DNA of 64,000 nt from Haemophilus haemolyticus_L (GCF_003490595.1 NZ_QQGY01000011.1:1-64000); one strand, 5' to 3'. Positions 16,526 through 26,297 are shown, counted from the first letter of the stretch. The notes: generated by a model from the sequence alone, not told the origin. Program-made: numbers and translations.

Positions 16526-16798
16526 GTATACCCTAGGCTAATCTCAGTGTTACCCCGTTGGGGTAGTTTGATGTTCCCCAAAGGGGATGTAAAGTGACCT
16601 AGGGTAGGTATACCCTAGGCTAATCTAAGTGCTACCCCGTTGGGGTAGCTTGATGTTCCCCAAAGGGGAACCACTATAACTATAATTAACCGTGGGTACA
16701 CTTACCCACGGGAAGTGCCACCCCGTTGAAGCGGCTTGATGTTCCCCCAAAGGGGAACCACTATAACTATAATTAACCGTGGGTATACTTACCCACGG
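16514..16798. repeat. Tandem array of hairpin-rich palindromic modules
   Basis: Four related units are seen: 16514-16595 (82 bp), 16596-16689 (94 bp), 16690-16776 (87 bp) and a partial unit at 16777-16798. Each starts with a palindrome: CCTAGGGTAGGTATACCCTAGG in units 1-2 and CCGTGGGTA..TACCCACGG in units 3-4. Then come an ACCCCGTTGGGGT-type hairpin (degenerate in unit 3) and a TTCCCC(C)AAAGGGGAA hairpin. Units 2 and 3 share the tail ACCACTATAACTATAATTAA. The array fills the whole gap between the CYTH gene and radA. It has no spacer diversity, so it is not a CRISPR array. Confidence 0.85.
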
Positions 16799-16815
16799 CA
16801 AATACGGAGAATAAA

Positions 16816-18192
16816 ATGGCTAAAGCCCCGAAAACAGCTTATGTATGTAACGATTGTGGTGCGGAGTTTTCTCGTTGGCAAGGGCAATGTTCGGCTTGTA
16901 AAGCATGGAATACAATCACGGAAGTGCGGTTAATTTCCACGGCTAAATCCAAAAATGATCGTTTTAGCGGCTACGCAGGTGAAACTCAGGCAAAAATTCA
17001 AACGCTCTCTGAAATTAGTTTGCAAGAAACTCCTCGTTTTTCCAGTGGCTTTAATGAGTTAGATCGCGTACTGGGTGGTGGGATTGTACCGGGCAGTGCG
17101 ATTTTAATTGGTGGGCATCCTGGTGCAGGGAAAAGTACCTTGTTATTACAAGTGATGTGCGGTTTAGCGAAAAACATGACAGCACTTTATGTAACGGGAG
17201 AGGAATCATTACAACAGGTTGCGATGCGTGCAAGTCGATTGGGATTGCCAAACGATCAATTAAAAATGCTGTCAGAAACCTCTGTGGAACAGATTTGTAA
17301 TTTGGCGGATCAGTTAAAACCGCAAATTATAGTGGTGGATTCGATCCAAGTAATGCATTTGGCGGATATTCAATCATCGCTAGGCAGTGTGGCTCAAGTG
17401 CGTGAATGTGCTTCTTTCCTCACTCGTTATGCGAAAACCCGACAAGTTGCCATTATTATGGTGGGGCATGTAACGAAAGACGGTACCCTTGCTGGGCCTA
17501 AAGTGTTAGAGCATGCCATTGACTGTTCATTACTATTAGAAGGCGAAGCCGATTCTCGCTATCGTACTTTGCGTAGCCATAAAAACCGTTTTGGTGCGGT
17601 GAATGAATTAGGCGTATTTGGTATGACCGAGCAAGGCTTGCGAGAAGTAAAAAATCCATCGGCGATCTTTTTAAGTCGTGGTGATGAAATTACATCGGGC
17701 AGTTCAGTTATGGTACTTTGGGAAGGAACTCGTCCTCTTTTAGTTGAAATTCAAGCCTTAGTGGATCATTCAATGCTAGCGAATCCTCGCCGTGTTGCGG
17801 TGGGATTAGAGCAAAATCGCTTAGCGCTATTATTGGCGGTGTTACATCGACATGGTGGCTTACAAATGGCTGATCAAGATGTTTTTGTCAATGTCGTGGG
17901 TGGTGTAAAAGTCAGTGAAACAAGTGCGGATTTGGCTTTGTTGCTTGCATTAATTTCTAGTTTTCGTAATCGCCCTTTACCACAAGATTTAGTGATTTTT
18001 GGTGAAGTTGGATTAGCGGGAGAAATTCGCCCTGTGCCAAGTGGACAAGAACGTATTAGTGAAGCGGCAAAGCATGGATTTAAACGTGCGATTGTTCCTT
18101 TTGGTAACAAGCCGAAAAGTGCGGTCGAAAATATGCAGGTTTTTACGGTGAAGAAACTTTCCGATGCGCTAACTGTATTGGATAATTTCTAA
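16816..18192 (+). CDS. radA: DNA repair protein RadA (Sms)
   Basis: A RecA-related hexameric ATPase/helicase that extends D-loops during recombination and also aids transformation in naturally competent bacteria. A C4 zinc finger is formed by C11, C14, C25 and C28. Walker A is GGHPGAGKST near residue 98, and the RadA-specific KNRFG occurs in RSHKNRFGAV near residue 258. The C-terminal third is a Lon-protease-like domain without the catalytic serine (GEVGLAGEIRPV). 458 residues is typical. The start ATG follows the palindromic array with ACGGAG as ribosome-binding site. Confidence 0.96.
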   Translation: MAKAPKTAYVCNDCGAEFSRWQGQCSACKAWNTITEVRLISTAKSKNDRFSGYAGETQAKIQTLSEISLQETPRFSSGFNELDRVLGGGIVPGSAILIGGHPGAGKSTLLLQVMCGLAKNMTALYVTGEESLQQVAMRASRLGLPNDQLKMLSETSVEQICNLADQLKPQIIVVDSIQVMHLADIQSSLGSVAQVRECASFLTRYAKTRQVAIIMVGHVTKDGTLAGPKVLEHAIDCSLLLEGEADSRYRTLRSHKNRFGAVNELGVFGMTEQGLREVKNPSAIFLSRGDEITSGSSVMVLWEGTRPLLVEIQALVDHSMLANPRRVAVGLEQNRLALLLAVLHRHGGLQMADQDVFVNVVGGVKVSETSADLALLLALISSFRNRPLPQDLVIFGEVGLAGEIRPVPSGQERISEAAKHGFKRAIVPFGNKPKSAVENMQVFTVKKLSDALTVLDNF

Positions 18193-18314
18193 ATAATTCC
18201 ATTAGAGATAATTAATAGTCTCAATAGAAATGAATTATCTAATTCCGTTGTACTGAAAACGTTAGCAAAATTTGTTAAAATAAACATACTTTTTATTCAA
18301 AGAAAAATAAGAAA

Positions 18315-18794
18315 ATGGAAAAAAAACTGAATAAAGCGCTGGATGCGATTGATATAAAAATTCTTAATGAATTACAACGCAACGGTAAAATTTCTAATAT
18401 TGATTTGTCGAAAAAAGTAGGGCTTTCACCTACGCCTTGTTTAGAACGAGTGAAACGTTTAGAAAAACAAGGCGTAATTATGGGATATCGTGCGTTGTTG
18501 AATCCTGAATTATTGGAAGCGCCTTTGCTTGTGATCGTGGAAATTACGTTAGTTCGTGGAAAACCTGACGTATTTGAGGAATTTAATGCTGCGATTCAAG
18601 AGTTGGAAGAAATTCAAGAATGCCATTTAGTATCGGGAGATTTTGACTATTTATTAAAAACTCGTGTTGCAGACATGGCTGAATACCGAAAATTTCTGGG
18701 GACGACATTATTGCGTTTACCTGGTGTAAATGACACTCGCACTTATGTTGTGATGGAAGAAGTAAAACAAACCAATTTCCTTGTATTGAAATAA
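18315..18794 (+). CDS. lrp: Leucine-responsive regulatory protein
   Basis: A 159-residue Lrp/AsnC-family DNA-binding regulator. The N-terminal helix-turn-helix spans about residues 10-55 (LDAIDIKILNELQRNGK, then VGLSPTPCLERVKRLEKQG). The C-terminal RAM/ligand-binding domain follows. It is very close to E. coli Lrp, and its position directly before ftsK is conserved, which supports true Lrp over AsnC. Targets usually include ilvIH, which lies 10 kb away in this window. The gap to ftsK is one base. Confidence 0.95.
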   Translation: MEKKLNKALDAIDIKILNELQRNGKISNIDLSKKVGLSPTPCLERVKRLEKQGVIMGYRALLNPELLEAPLLVIVEITLVRGKPDVFEEFNAAIQELEEIQECHLVSGDFDYLLKTRVADMAEYRKFLGTTLLRLPGVNDTRTYVVMEEVKQTNFLVLK

Positions 18795-18795
18795 T

Positions 18796-21567
18796 ATGAT
18801 TAAACAAATAACAGAACGATTTACACCCAGACAGTATTTAGCTGAACTTTTGCTTGGATTGACCGCACTTTTCGGGCTTTATTTAGTTATTGCTTGGTCA
18901 AGTTATACTCCGCTTGATAATTCTTGGGCAACGGCAGGTGCGCATGGTGAAACAATTAATAAAGTCGGCGCATTTGGTGCGTGGATTATCGATCTTTCTT
19001 TTGTTTTCTTAGGCCATGTCGCCCATGTTATTCCTTTTACAGTTTTTTTTGTACCTGTCTATTTATTGAAAACGAAAGCAGTTAAAAATCTTTCCTGTAC
19101 TCGAATTATTTTACGTAGTTTTGGCTTTACTATGTTGATTATTGGGCTTTGTGTGATGAGTATGTTGCTTTTATCAAGCAATGCCTTTTATTTAAGTGGT
19201 GGAGTAGTAGGCGGTTCACTCGTTGTAAATTGGCTTTATCCAGCATTAGGTAAATTCGGAGCGATTTTAATTGGTTTTACATTTGCTTTAATCGGTTTTA
19301 TTTTTTGCTCTGGCGCTTCATTAATTCGACTGATTGTGGCCTTTTATCATTGGTTGACAATGAAAAATGAGCAGAAAGAACGTGTTGAGCAAGAAAAAAT
19401 AACGGACGAATTAGAGCAAATCGTGATTGTAAAATCAGATAGTTCAGCAACAGAAAGTTTAGACGAAAATAATCTTAATGTAGAACCAAATAGTGAGATT
19501 GAAACTCAAAAATCATCTTTAGAGGTTGAAGGCAACTCTGTTGAGCATCCTTCGCATTTAATTAATATTCATGGTTTAAATCCAGAGGTCTCGATTAAAT
19601 CAGAATATGAAGTTTCTCCTGAAGAGAGTGTAAAACCTCAGTTTTCTCTTGAGTTTGAATCGGAAACCTTGCCTAGCGTGAATTTATCGAGTGATTCACA
19701 TGGACAAACAGTAAGTAAAAATGATTTTGTGCCAGTGTGGAATAAACCGATAAAGCCTGCTATTCAGGATAATCCCTTAACGAATCAAAGTGCGGATGAT
19801 TTTACTAAGGTTTCCTTGCTTACAAATGATGAAATGCCAACAGTTTCATTAAGACCCAGCCATGAATCTTTGAATACGGAAATGGCGGATAATAATTTTG
19901 ATGTTCAAGCTGATGAAAAAGTCCGTTTGGGTGATGATGAACTAAAATTTAACGTATCTTTACAGGATGATATGAGGAATGTTCAATTAGATAAAAATCA
20001 AGAAGAATCGCCTAACTATAAAGGTTATAGTGGCAGCTTGATTCATCCAGCATTCCAACAGCAAACAACTAAACGTGAAAAGCCTAGTACACCATTGCCA
20101 AGTTTAGAGTTATTATCAAAACATCCAGCAGTGGAACAAAATATTACGCAAGAAGAAGTTTTGGAAACATCTCAACGTATTGAGCAACAATTACGTAATT
20201 TTAATGTGAAAGCGACAGTAAAAGATGTGCTTGTTGGCCCAGTTGTCACTCGCTATGAATTAGAATTACAACCTGGGGTGAAAGCGTCAAAAGTAACGAG
20301 TATTGATACTGATTTGGCGCGTGCATTAATGTTTCGTTCGATTCGTGTGGCAGAGGCTATTCCTGGTAAGCCTTATATTGGTATTGAAACACCTAATCTT
20401 CATCGTCAAATGGTGCCATTACGTGATGTGTTAGATAGCAGCGAATTCCGTGATACTCATGCCACTTTGCCAATGGCTTTAGGTAAAGATATTAGCGGAA
20501 AGGCAGTGATTGTTGATTTAGCGAAAATGCCACATTTGTTGGTCGCAGGATCAACGGGATCAGGTAAGTCTGTTGGCGTGAATACGATGATCTTAAGTTT
20601 ACTTTATCGTGTTCAACCAGAAGATGTGAAATTCATCATGATCGATCCTAAAGTCGTTGAACTTTCAGTTTATAATGATATTCCGCACTTGCTAACGCCT
20701 GTTGTAACAGATATGAAAAAAGCCGCTAATGCGTTGCGTTGGTGTGTAGATGAAATGGAACGCCGTTATCAGCTGCTTTCTGCGCTACGTGTACGCAATA
20801 TTGAAGGCTTTAACGAAAAAATCGATGAATACGAAGCAATGGGAATGCCTATTCCAAATCCAATTTGGCGACCTGGTGATACAATGGATGCTATGTCACC
20901 GGCATTGAAAAAATTGAGTTATATTGTGGTTATTGTCGATGAGTTTGCTGATTTAATGATGGTAGCGGGTAAGCAAATTGAAGAACTCATTGCTCGCTTA
21001 GCACAAAAAGCGCGAGCTATCGGTATCCATTTAATTTTAGCGACACAACGCCCTTCTGTAGATGTAATTACCGGTTTAATTAAAGCGAATATCCCAAGTC
21101 GTATTGCCTTTACCGTTGCAAGTAAAATTGACTCACGTACTATTCTTGATCAAGGTGGGGCAGAGGCGCTTTTAGGTCGTGGTGATATGCTTTATTCGGG
21201 GCAAGGCTCATCGGATTTGGTGCGTGTTCATGGTGCCTTTATGAGCGATGATGAAGTTATTCGTATTGCGGATGATTGGCGAGCACGTGGTAAACCTGAT
21301 TATATTGATGGTATTTTAGAAAGCGCAGATGATGAGGAAAGTTCAGAAAAAGGAATATCAAGCGGTGGAGAACTAGATCCTCTCTTTGATGAAGTAATGG
21401 ATTTTGTTATTAATACCGGTACAACCTCAGTATCTTCTATTCAACGTAAATTCAGCGTGGGTTTTAACCGAGCCGCTCGTATTATGGATCAAATGGAAGA
21501 ACAAGGGATTGTTAGCCCAATGCAAAATGGTAAGCGTGAGATTTTATCGCGTCGTCCGGAATACTAA
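18796..21567 (+). CDS. ftsK: DNA translocase FtsK
   Basis: Couples division to chromosome segregation by pumping DNA at the septum and activating XerCD at dif. Four or five transmembrane segments lie within residues 15-190, then a long polar linker (about 190-450) rich in Glu and Ser. The alpha/beta motor has Walker A GSTGSGKS near residue 590 and the Walker B-like VVIVDEFADLM. The gamma winged-helix domain near the C-terminus (VSSIQRKFSVGFNRAARIM) reads KOPS. At 923 residues it is shorter than E. coli FtsK (1329) because of the linker. It begins right after lrp. Confidence 0.97.
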   Translation: MIKQITERFTPRQYLAELLLGLTALFGLYLVIAWSSYTPLDNSWATAGAHGETINKVGAFGAWIIDLSFVFLGHVAHVIPFTVFFVPVYLLKTKAVKNLSCTRIILRSFGFTMLIIGLCVMSMLLLSSNAFYLSGGVVGGSLVVNWLYPALGKFGAILIGFTFALIGFIFCSGASLIRLIVAFYHWLTMKNEQKERVEQEKITDELEQIVIVKSDSSATESLDENNLNVEPNSEIETQKSSLEVEGNSVEHPSHLINIHGLNPEVSIKSEYEVSPEESVKPQFSLEFESETLPSVNLSSDSHGQTVSKNDFVPVWNKPIKPAIQDNPLTNQSADDFTKVSLLTNDEMPTVSLRPSHESLNTEMADNNFDVQADEKVRLGDDELKFNVSLQDDMRNVQLDKNQEESPNYKGYSGSLIHPAFQQQTTKREKPSTPLPSLELLSKHPAVEQNITQEEVLETSQRIEQQLRNFNVKATVKDVLVGPVVTRYELELQPGVKASKVTSIDTDLARALMFRSIRVAEAIPGKPYIGIETPNLHRQMVPLRDVLDSSEFRDTHATLPMALGKDISGKAVIVDLAKMPHLLVAGSTGSGKSVGVNTMILSLLYRVQPEDVKFIMIDPKVVELSVYNDIPHLLTPVVTDMKKAANALRWCVDEMERRYQLLSALRVRNIEGFNEKIDEYEAMGMPIPNPIWRPGDTMDAMSPALKKLSYIVVIVDEFADLMMVAGKQIEELIARLAQKARAIGIHLILATQRPSVDVITGLIKANIPSRIAFTVASKIDSRTILDQGGAEALLGRGDMLYSGQGSSDLVRVHGAFMSDDEVIRIADDWRARGKPDYIDGILESADDEESSEKGISSGGELDPLFDEVMDFVINTGTTSVSSIQRKFSVGFNRAARIMDQMEEQGIVSPMQNGKREILSRRPEY

Positions 21568-21584
21568 TTTAAAAGGAAAGTAAA

Positions 21585-22202
21585 ATGAAAAAAACAACGT
21601 TAAAATTTGCCGCACTTACCTTACTTGGTTTGAGTAATTTGGCATTGGCTGATGCGGCAAGTGAACTGCAAATGCGTTTAGCCAAAGTCGATGTGTTAAG
21701 CGCTGAATTTGTGCAAACAGTGACTTCTGGAAGTGGCAAAAATGTTCAACAGGGAAGTGGCAAACTTCAAATTAAACGTCCAAATTTATTCCGTATGGAG
21801 ACTAAAACCCCTCAAGAAACCCAGATTATTTCTGATGGTAAAACTTTATGGTTCTACGATCCATTTGTGCAACAAGTGACAGCACAATGGGTGAAAGATG
21901 CCGTGAATAACACACCATTCGTATTGCTCACAAGTAACGATAAAAGCCATTGGGATCAATATTCGGTCATGCAACAAGTGGATACTTTCGTATTGAAACC
22001 CAAATCTTCAAAAAGTAATATCAAGCAATTTGATATTCGCGTCGATGCAAATGGCGTATTAAGAAATTTCAGTACGACAGAGAAAGATGGGCAAACCAAT
22101 CTTTATGTTTTACGTAATATTACGAATCAAACCTTGTCTGATAGCTTGTTCCAATTCAAGCCAGAAAAAGGCGTTGAAGTGGATGATCAACGCAAAAAAT
22201 AA
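21585..22202 (+). CDS. lolA: Periplasmic lipoprotein carrier LolA
   Basis: Carries outer-membrane lipoproteins from LolCDE across the periplasm to LolB. The 205-residue precursor has a signal peptide ending at ALA (residues 1-22), and the mature part starts DAASELQMRL. The hydrophobic half-barrel pattern includes LFRMETKTPQETQIISDGKTLWFYD, with an Arg in the region corresponding to E. coli R43. It follows ftsK by 17 bp and is followed by rarA, the same order as in E. coli. Confidence 0.95.
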   Translation: MKKTTLKFAALTLLGLSNLALADAASELQMRLAKVDVLSAEFVQTVTSGSGKNVQQGSGKLQIKRPNLFRMETKTPQETQIISDGKTLWFYDPFVQQVTAQWVKDAVNNTPFVLLTSNDKSHWDQYSVMQQVDTFVLKPKSSKSNIKQFDIRVDANGVLRNFSTTEKDGQTNLYVLRNITNQTLSDSLFQFKPEKGVEVDDQRKK

Positions 22203-22220
22203 TGAATGATTATTTGAAAT

Positions 22221-22248
22221 AAGGGCGTAGAAATACGCCCTTCAATTT
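22221..22248 (+). terminator. Weak hairpin between lolA and rarA
   Basis: AAGGGCGTA (22221-22229) pairs with TACGCCCTT (22234-22242) around GAAA, followed by CAATTTT. The poor T-tract suggests attenuation or mRNA processing rather than full termination. Confidence 0.5.
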
Positions 22249-22262
22249 TGTGAGAAATAAAC

Positions 22263-23603
22263 ATGTCGAACCTCAATTTTGATTTTGCCGAGAATGATTT
22301 TCGTCCACTGGCAGCCAAGATGCGTCCAACGAGTCTAGAGCAGTATTTTGGGCAAACTCATCTTATTGGTGAGGGTAAGCCACTGCGTAAAGCTATTCAA
22401 GCTGGGCATATTCATTCTATGATTTTTTGGGGGCCACCAGGTACGGGAAAAACAACACTCGCAGAAATTATAGCGCAACGTATTAATGCAGAAGTTGAGC
22501 GAATTTCTGCGGTGACGAGTGGTATCAAAGAAATTCGTGAAGCCATTGATCGTGCAAAACAAAATCGTCTTGCGGATCGTAAAACCATCTTGTTTGTGGA
22601 TGAAGTCCATCGTTTTAATAAAAGCCAGCAAGATGCATTTTTACCACACATTGAAGACGGAACCGTTATTTTTATTGGGGCGACAACAGAAAATCCATCT
22701 TTTGAGCTAAATAATGCGTTGCTTTCTCGTGCTCGAGTTTATGTGCTGAAATCACTCACAACGGCTGAAATTGAACAAGTTTTGCAGCAAGCTGTAGAAG
22801 ATCCTGAACGAGGATTGGGTAAAGAGCGGTTAATTTTAGAAGATAATTTACTGCAAGTGCTTGCCGAATATGTCAATGGAGACGCGCGATTAGCCTTGAA
22901 TTGCCTCGAATTAATGGTGGATATGGCGGATGAAACGGAAAATGGAAAGAAAATTGACCGCACTTTATTAAAAGAAGTCTTAGGCGAACGCCAAGCGAGA
23001 TTTGATAAACAAGGTGATCGTTTCTACGATTTAATTTCTGCGCTACATAAATCTGTTCGAGGTTCTGCACCAGATGCTGCATTGTATTGGTATGCGCGAA
23101 TTTTAACAGCGGGTGGCGATCCTTTATATGTTGCGCGCCGATTACTTGCCATTGCTTCAGAAGATGTGGGAAATGCAGATCCTCGCGCTATGCAAGTCGC
23201 ATTGGCTGCTTGGGATTGCTTTACTCGCGTGGGCGCTTATGAAGGGGAGCGAGCGATTGCTCAAGCCATTATCTATCTTGCGGTAGCGCCAAAAAGTAAT
23301 GCAGTTTATACCGCATTTAACACTGCAAAACAGCAAGCGAAAGATTTGCCAGATTATGATGTTCCACCACATTTACGCAATGCGCCGACTAATTTAATGA
23401 AAGAGCTTGGCTATGGTGCTGAATATTGTTATGCTCATGATGAACCTAACGCTTATGCGGCAGGTGAAAATTATTTCCCGCCTGAATTAAAAGATACTCA
23501 ATATTATTTTCCGACGAATAGAGGTATGGAAATTCAGATTAAGGAAAAACTAGAACGATTACGCGAGCAAGATAAAAGTGCGGTGAAAAAACGGTATAAA
23601 TAA
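22263..23603 (+). CDS. rarA: Replication-associated recombination protein A (MgsA/RarA)
   Basis: A tetrameric AAA+ ATPase of the RarA/WRNIP1/Mgs1 family that acts at stalled replication forks. Walker A GPPGTGKT is near residues 57-64, and Walker B with sensor FVDEVHRFNKSQQD near residues 114-127. An arginine finger region occurs in LLSRARVYVL. The C-terminal domain with ASEDVGNADPRAM and the family-specific LPDYDVPPHLRNAP is complete. 446 residues is normal. The gene closes the lrp-ftsK-lolA-rarA block. Confidence 0.96.
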   Translation: MSNLNFDFAENDFRPLAAKMRPTSLEQYFGQTHLIGEGKPLRKAIQAGHIHSMIFWGPPGTGKTTLAEIIAQRINAEVERISAVTSGIKEIREAIDRAKQNRLADRKTILFVDEVHRFNKSQQDAFLPHIEDGTVIFIGATTENPSFELNNALLSRARVYVLKSLTTAEIEQVLQQAVEDPERGLGKERLILEDNLLQVLAEYVNGDARLALNCLELMVDMADETENGKKIDRTLLKEVLGERQARFDKQGDRFYDLISALHKSVRGSAPDAALYWYARILTAGGDPLYVARRLLAIASEDVGNADPRAMQVALAAWDCFTRVGAYEGERAIAQAIIYLAVAPKSNAVYTAFNTAKQQAKDLPDYDVPPHLRNAPTNLMKELGYGAEYCYAHDEPNAYAAGENYFPPELKDTQYYFPTNRGMEIQIKEKLERLREQDKSAVKKRYK

Positions 23604-23635
23604 TCTCAATTTGGGATTTTTTTAAGAATGGAATG

Positions 23636-23686
23636 AAAGTGCGGTTAATTTTGAAAACTTTTTTGAAATTTACCGCACTTTTTTAA
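23636..23686. terminator. Bidirectional terminator from opposed uptake signals
   Basis: AAAGTGCGGTTAATTTT (from 23636) pairs imperfectly with AAATTTACCGCACTTT (to about 23681), followed by T residues. It lies between converging rarA and aroA. Confidence 0.75.
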
Positions 23687-23687
23687 T

Positions 23688-24986
23688 TTAACCTCTTAAG
23701 CAGATTTTCTCAAATTCACTAAAGAATGTTGGAAAGGTTTTGGCAGTACATTTGGGATCTAAAATTGTCACTGGTGTATTGGACAGTGCGATTAGAGAAA
23801 AACACATTGCCATGCGGTGATCGTTATAAGTTTCAATATCAGCATGTTTAAACTGATTGAGCGAAAGTGGTTGAATACGAATAAAATCTTCACCTTCTTC
23901 GACTTCTGCGCCGACTTTACGTAATTCGGTTGCCATTGCTGTTAAACGATCTGTTTCTTTCACGCGCCAGTTATAAATATTTCGAATGACGCTTTCCCCT
24001 TTAGCAAAAAGAGCAGTGGTTGCAATCGTCATTGCGGCATCTGGAATGTGGTTCATATCCATATCAATGCCATGCAATTCATCACGTTCGGCTTGAATAA
24101 AATCCTCTCCCCAAGTGATTTTTGCCCCCATTCTTTCTAATACATCAGCAAATAAACGATCGCCCTGAATAGAGTTTTTGCCAATTCCCGTTACTTTCAC
24201 TTTTCCTTTAATGGCGCCAGCTGCGAGAAAGTAAGATGCCGATGAGGCATCACCTTCTACCAAATATTTTCCAGGTGAAATGTAGGATTGATTTCCCTTA
24301 ACTTTAAATTTTTGGTAGTGATGGTTTTCAACCTGAACACCAAAAGTTCGCATCATCGCAAGGGTGATATCAATATAGGGTTTAGAGACTAGTTCACCGA
24401 TAATTTCGATTTCTGTGTCATTTTCTGCAAGTGGTGCAGACATTAAAAGTGCGGTCAAAAATTGGGATGAAATAGAGCCATTAATTTTTACATTTCCACC
24501 TTTTATTCCTTTGTTGCGAATTGCGAGTGGAGGATAACCTTCATTTTCTAAGTAGCGAATATCTGCACCCGCTTGACGTAAAGCATCGACTAAATGGAGT
24601 ATTGGACGCTCTTTCATACGAGGTTCACCCGTTAAGATGATTTCAACTTCGGAGGTGCCTTTTAAGCAAAGCGCAGCGGTTAATGGACGCATTGCCGTCC
24701 CCGCATTGCCAAGAAAGAGCGAAAGATTATCCTGTATATTGAATGCTCCGCCTAATCCCTCTATTTCACAAATAGTTTTGTCGTCAGAAAGCTGATAGCG
24801 TACGCCTAACGCTTTGAGGGCGTTAAGCATATGTCGAATATCATCGCTATCTAATAAATTGGTTACTTTTGTTGTGCCTTTAGCTAAGGCGGCTAAAAGT
24901 AATGCGCGGTTCGATAAACTTTTAGAACCTGGTAAATTAATTGTTCCTTCAACCGCACTTATTGGTGCAAGGGTGATTTTTTCCAC
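23688..24986 (-). CDS. aroA: 3-phosphoshikimate 1-carboxyvinyltransferase (EPSP synthase)
   Basis: Sixth step of the shikimate pathway. The protein has the two-domain inside-out barrel signature: LPGSKSLSNRALLLAALAKG near residues 18-37, LGNAGTAMRPL near residues 91-101 and RVKETDRLTAM near residue 343. LGNAGTAMRP with Gly and Pro at the standard positions marks the glyphosate-sensitive class I. The start is GTG at 24984-24986, overlapping the purU stop as TAGTG, so translation is probably coupled to purU. It is 432 residues long. Confidence 0.96.
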   Translation of the reverse strand: MEKITLAPISAVEGTINLPGSKSLSNRALLLAALAKGTTKVTNLLDSDDIRHMLNALKALGVRYQLSDDKTICEIEGLGGAFNIQDNLSLFLGNAGTAMRPLTAALCLKGTSEVEIILTGEPRMKERPILHLVDALRQAGADIRYLENEGYPPLAIRNKGIKGGNVKINGSISSQFLTALLMSAPLAENDTEIEIIGELVSKPYIDITLAMMRTFGVQVENHHYQKFKVKGNQSYISPGKYLVEGDASSASYFLAAGAIKGKVKVTGIGKNSIQGDRLFADVLERMGAKITWGEDFIQAERDELHGIDMDMNHIPDAAMTIATTALFAKGESVIRNIYNWRVKETDRLTAMATELRKVGAEVEEGEDFIRIQPLSLNQFKHADIETYNDHRMAMCFSLIALSNTPVTILDPKCTAKTFPTFFSEFEKICLRG

Positions 24987-25822
24987 TACAACACCACCGT
25001 TTTGTTTTTATAAACGAAAATTCTATCGTGTAAAGCAAGATCAAGGGCGCGACTTAGCACGGTTTTTTCTACATCACGGCCAGCACGCATCATTGCTTCA
25101 GCGCTATAAGTATGATCCACATTAATGACATTTTGCATAATGATTGGGCCTTGATCCAATTCGTTATTAATGAAATGAGCTGTTGCGCCGATAATTTTTA
25201 CACCTCGTTCATAGGCTTGTTGATAAGGCTTGGCGCCAATAAAAGCAGGTAAGAATGAATGATGGATATTAATCACTCGATTTGGATAACGAGCGACAAA
25301 TTCAGGATTTAACACACGCATATATTTAGCGAGGACAATATAATCTGGCGTGTATTCATCAATTTTTTCAGCTAATAATTTATCGTGCTCAATACGAGTT
25401 AAGCCTTCATGACTAACCAAATGAAACGGAATATTAAAACGCTCAACGAGTTTGCGTAAATTATCATGGTTGCCGATCACTGCCGCAATTTCTACATCAA
25501 GCGCACCATAATAATTTTTCATTAAAATATCGCCGAGACAGTGAGCTTCTTTGGTGACTAAAATAACAATTCGTTTACGTTGTGTACTAATTAATCGACA
25601 ATGCGTTCTTTCGGGTAAGCTATATTTTAGATCTTCTAATAAAGTAGCTTCGTTAAAAATACCTTCCAATTCTGTACGCATAAAGAAATGCTTGGTTTCA
25701 AAATCTACAAATTCATTATTATGCAGAATATTTAGTTGGTGTTTGTAACAGATATTGGTTATTTTAGCTATTAGGCCTTTATCATCGGGACAATCGGTGA
25801 GTAATATTTTTTTTTCGATCAT
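24986..25822 (-). CDS. purU: Formyltetrahydrofolate deformylase
   Basis: Hydrolyses 10-formyl-THF to THF and formate, balancing one-carbon pools. An N-terminal ACT domain (residues 5-85) is followed by a formyltransferase-like hydrolase domain. That domain has the catalytic Asn-His-Asp set in RVINIHHSFLPAFIGAKPY near residue 184 and the Asp in NELDQGPIIMQ near residue 228. 278 residues matches E. coli PurU (280). It is cotranscribed with aroA, whose GTG start overlaps the purU stop by one base. Confidence 0.95.
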   Translation of the reverse strand: MIEKKILLTDCPDDKGLIAKITNICYKHQLNILHNNEFVDFETKHFFMRTELEGIFNEATLLEDLKYSLPERTHCRLISTQRKRIVILVTKEAHCLGDILMKNYYGALDVEIAAVIGNHDNLRKLVERFNIPFHLVSHEGLTRIEHDKLLAEKIDEYTPDYIVLAKYMRVLNPEFVARYPNRVINIHHSFLPAFIGAKPYQQAYERGVKIIGATAHFINNELDQGPIIMQNVINVDHTYSAEAMMRAGRDVEKTVLSRALDLALHDRIFVYKNKTVVL

Positions 25823-25892
25823 AATGTTGTGTGCTACGTTTAGATAAAAAAATAGAACCCATAAAAATGGGTTCTAGTTTCAAATAGAAAAA

Positions 25893-26297
25893 TTAAATTT
25901 CGAAATCAGATAATGATTTACCAGAATTCAATGCATTTTGAATTGGGCGTGGTGTGCGACCTTGGCCAGTCCATGTTTTACGCTCGCCATTTTCATCAAT
26001 AAATGCATATTTTGCTGGGCGAGGTGGACGTTTTGCTCTAGCAGATGTTGCTGCTGTACCAAAGATCTCTTGTAATTCTTCAGGTGTAATACCTTCTTTT
26101 TCCATTAATTCTTTATATTTAGCTAAACGTTCTTTTCGCTCTGTTTCTGCTTTAATTAATTCTGCTTCATTAGCACGTTTCTCTTCAACAGCAGTTTGTA
26201 ATTTTTCAAGAGCACTTTCCGCTTGTTCTAAAGTTAATTCGCGCACTGCCGCACGTAAACTACGAAGATTTGTCAAACCTTTTGCTAATTCGCTCAT
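25893..26297 (-). CDS. hns: Nucleoid-associated protein H-NS
   Basis: A 134-residue H-NS-family silencer of AT-rich DNA. An N-terminal dimerisation helix region and coiled coil (about 1-65, rich in Glu, Lys and Leu) leads to a linker. The C-terminal DNA-binding domain has TWTGQGRTPRPIQ, with the GQGRTP AT-hook-like loop that is the hallmark of H-NS. It is monocistronic and divergent from the riboswitch-controlled transporter. Confidence 0.94.
   Translation of the reverse strand: MSELAKGLTNLRSLRAAVRELTLEQAESALEKLQTAVEEKRANEAELIKAETERKERLAKYKELMEKEGITPEELQEIFGTAATSARAKRPPRPAKYAFIDENGERKTWTGQGRTPRPIQNALNSGKSLSDFEI

Noticed and set aside
16514..16798. CRISPR-like array
   Set aside because: The units are 82-94 bp and almost wholly repeated, with no unique spacers and no cas genes nearby.
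16736..16933. 65-codon frame across the last repeat and the radA start
   Set aside because: It overlaps radA in another frame and consists of repeat sequence at its start; no family similarity is evident.
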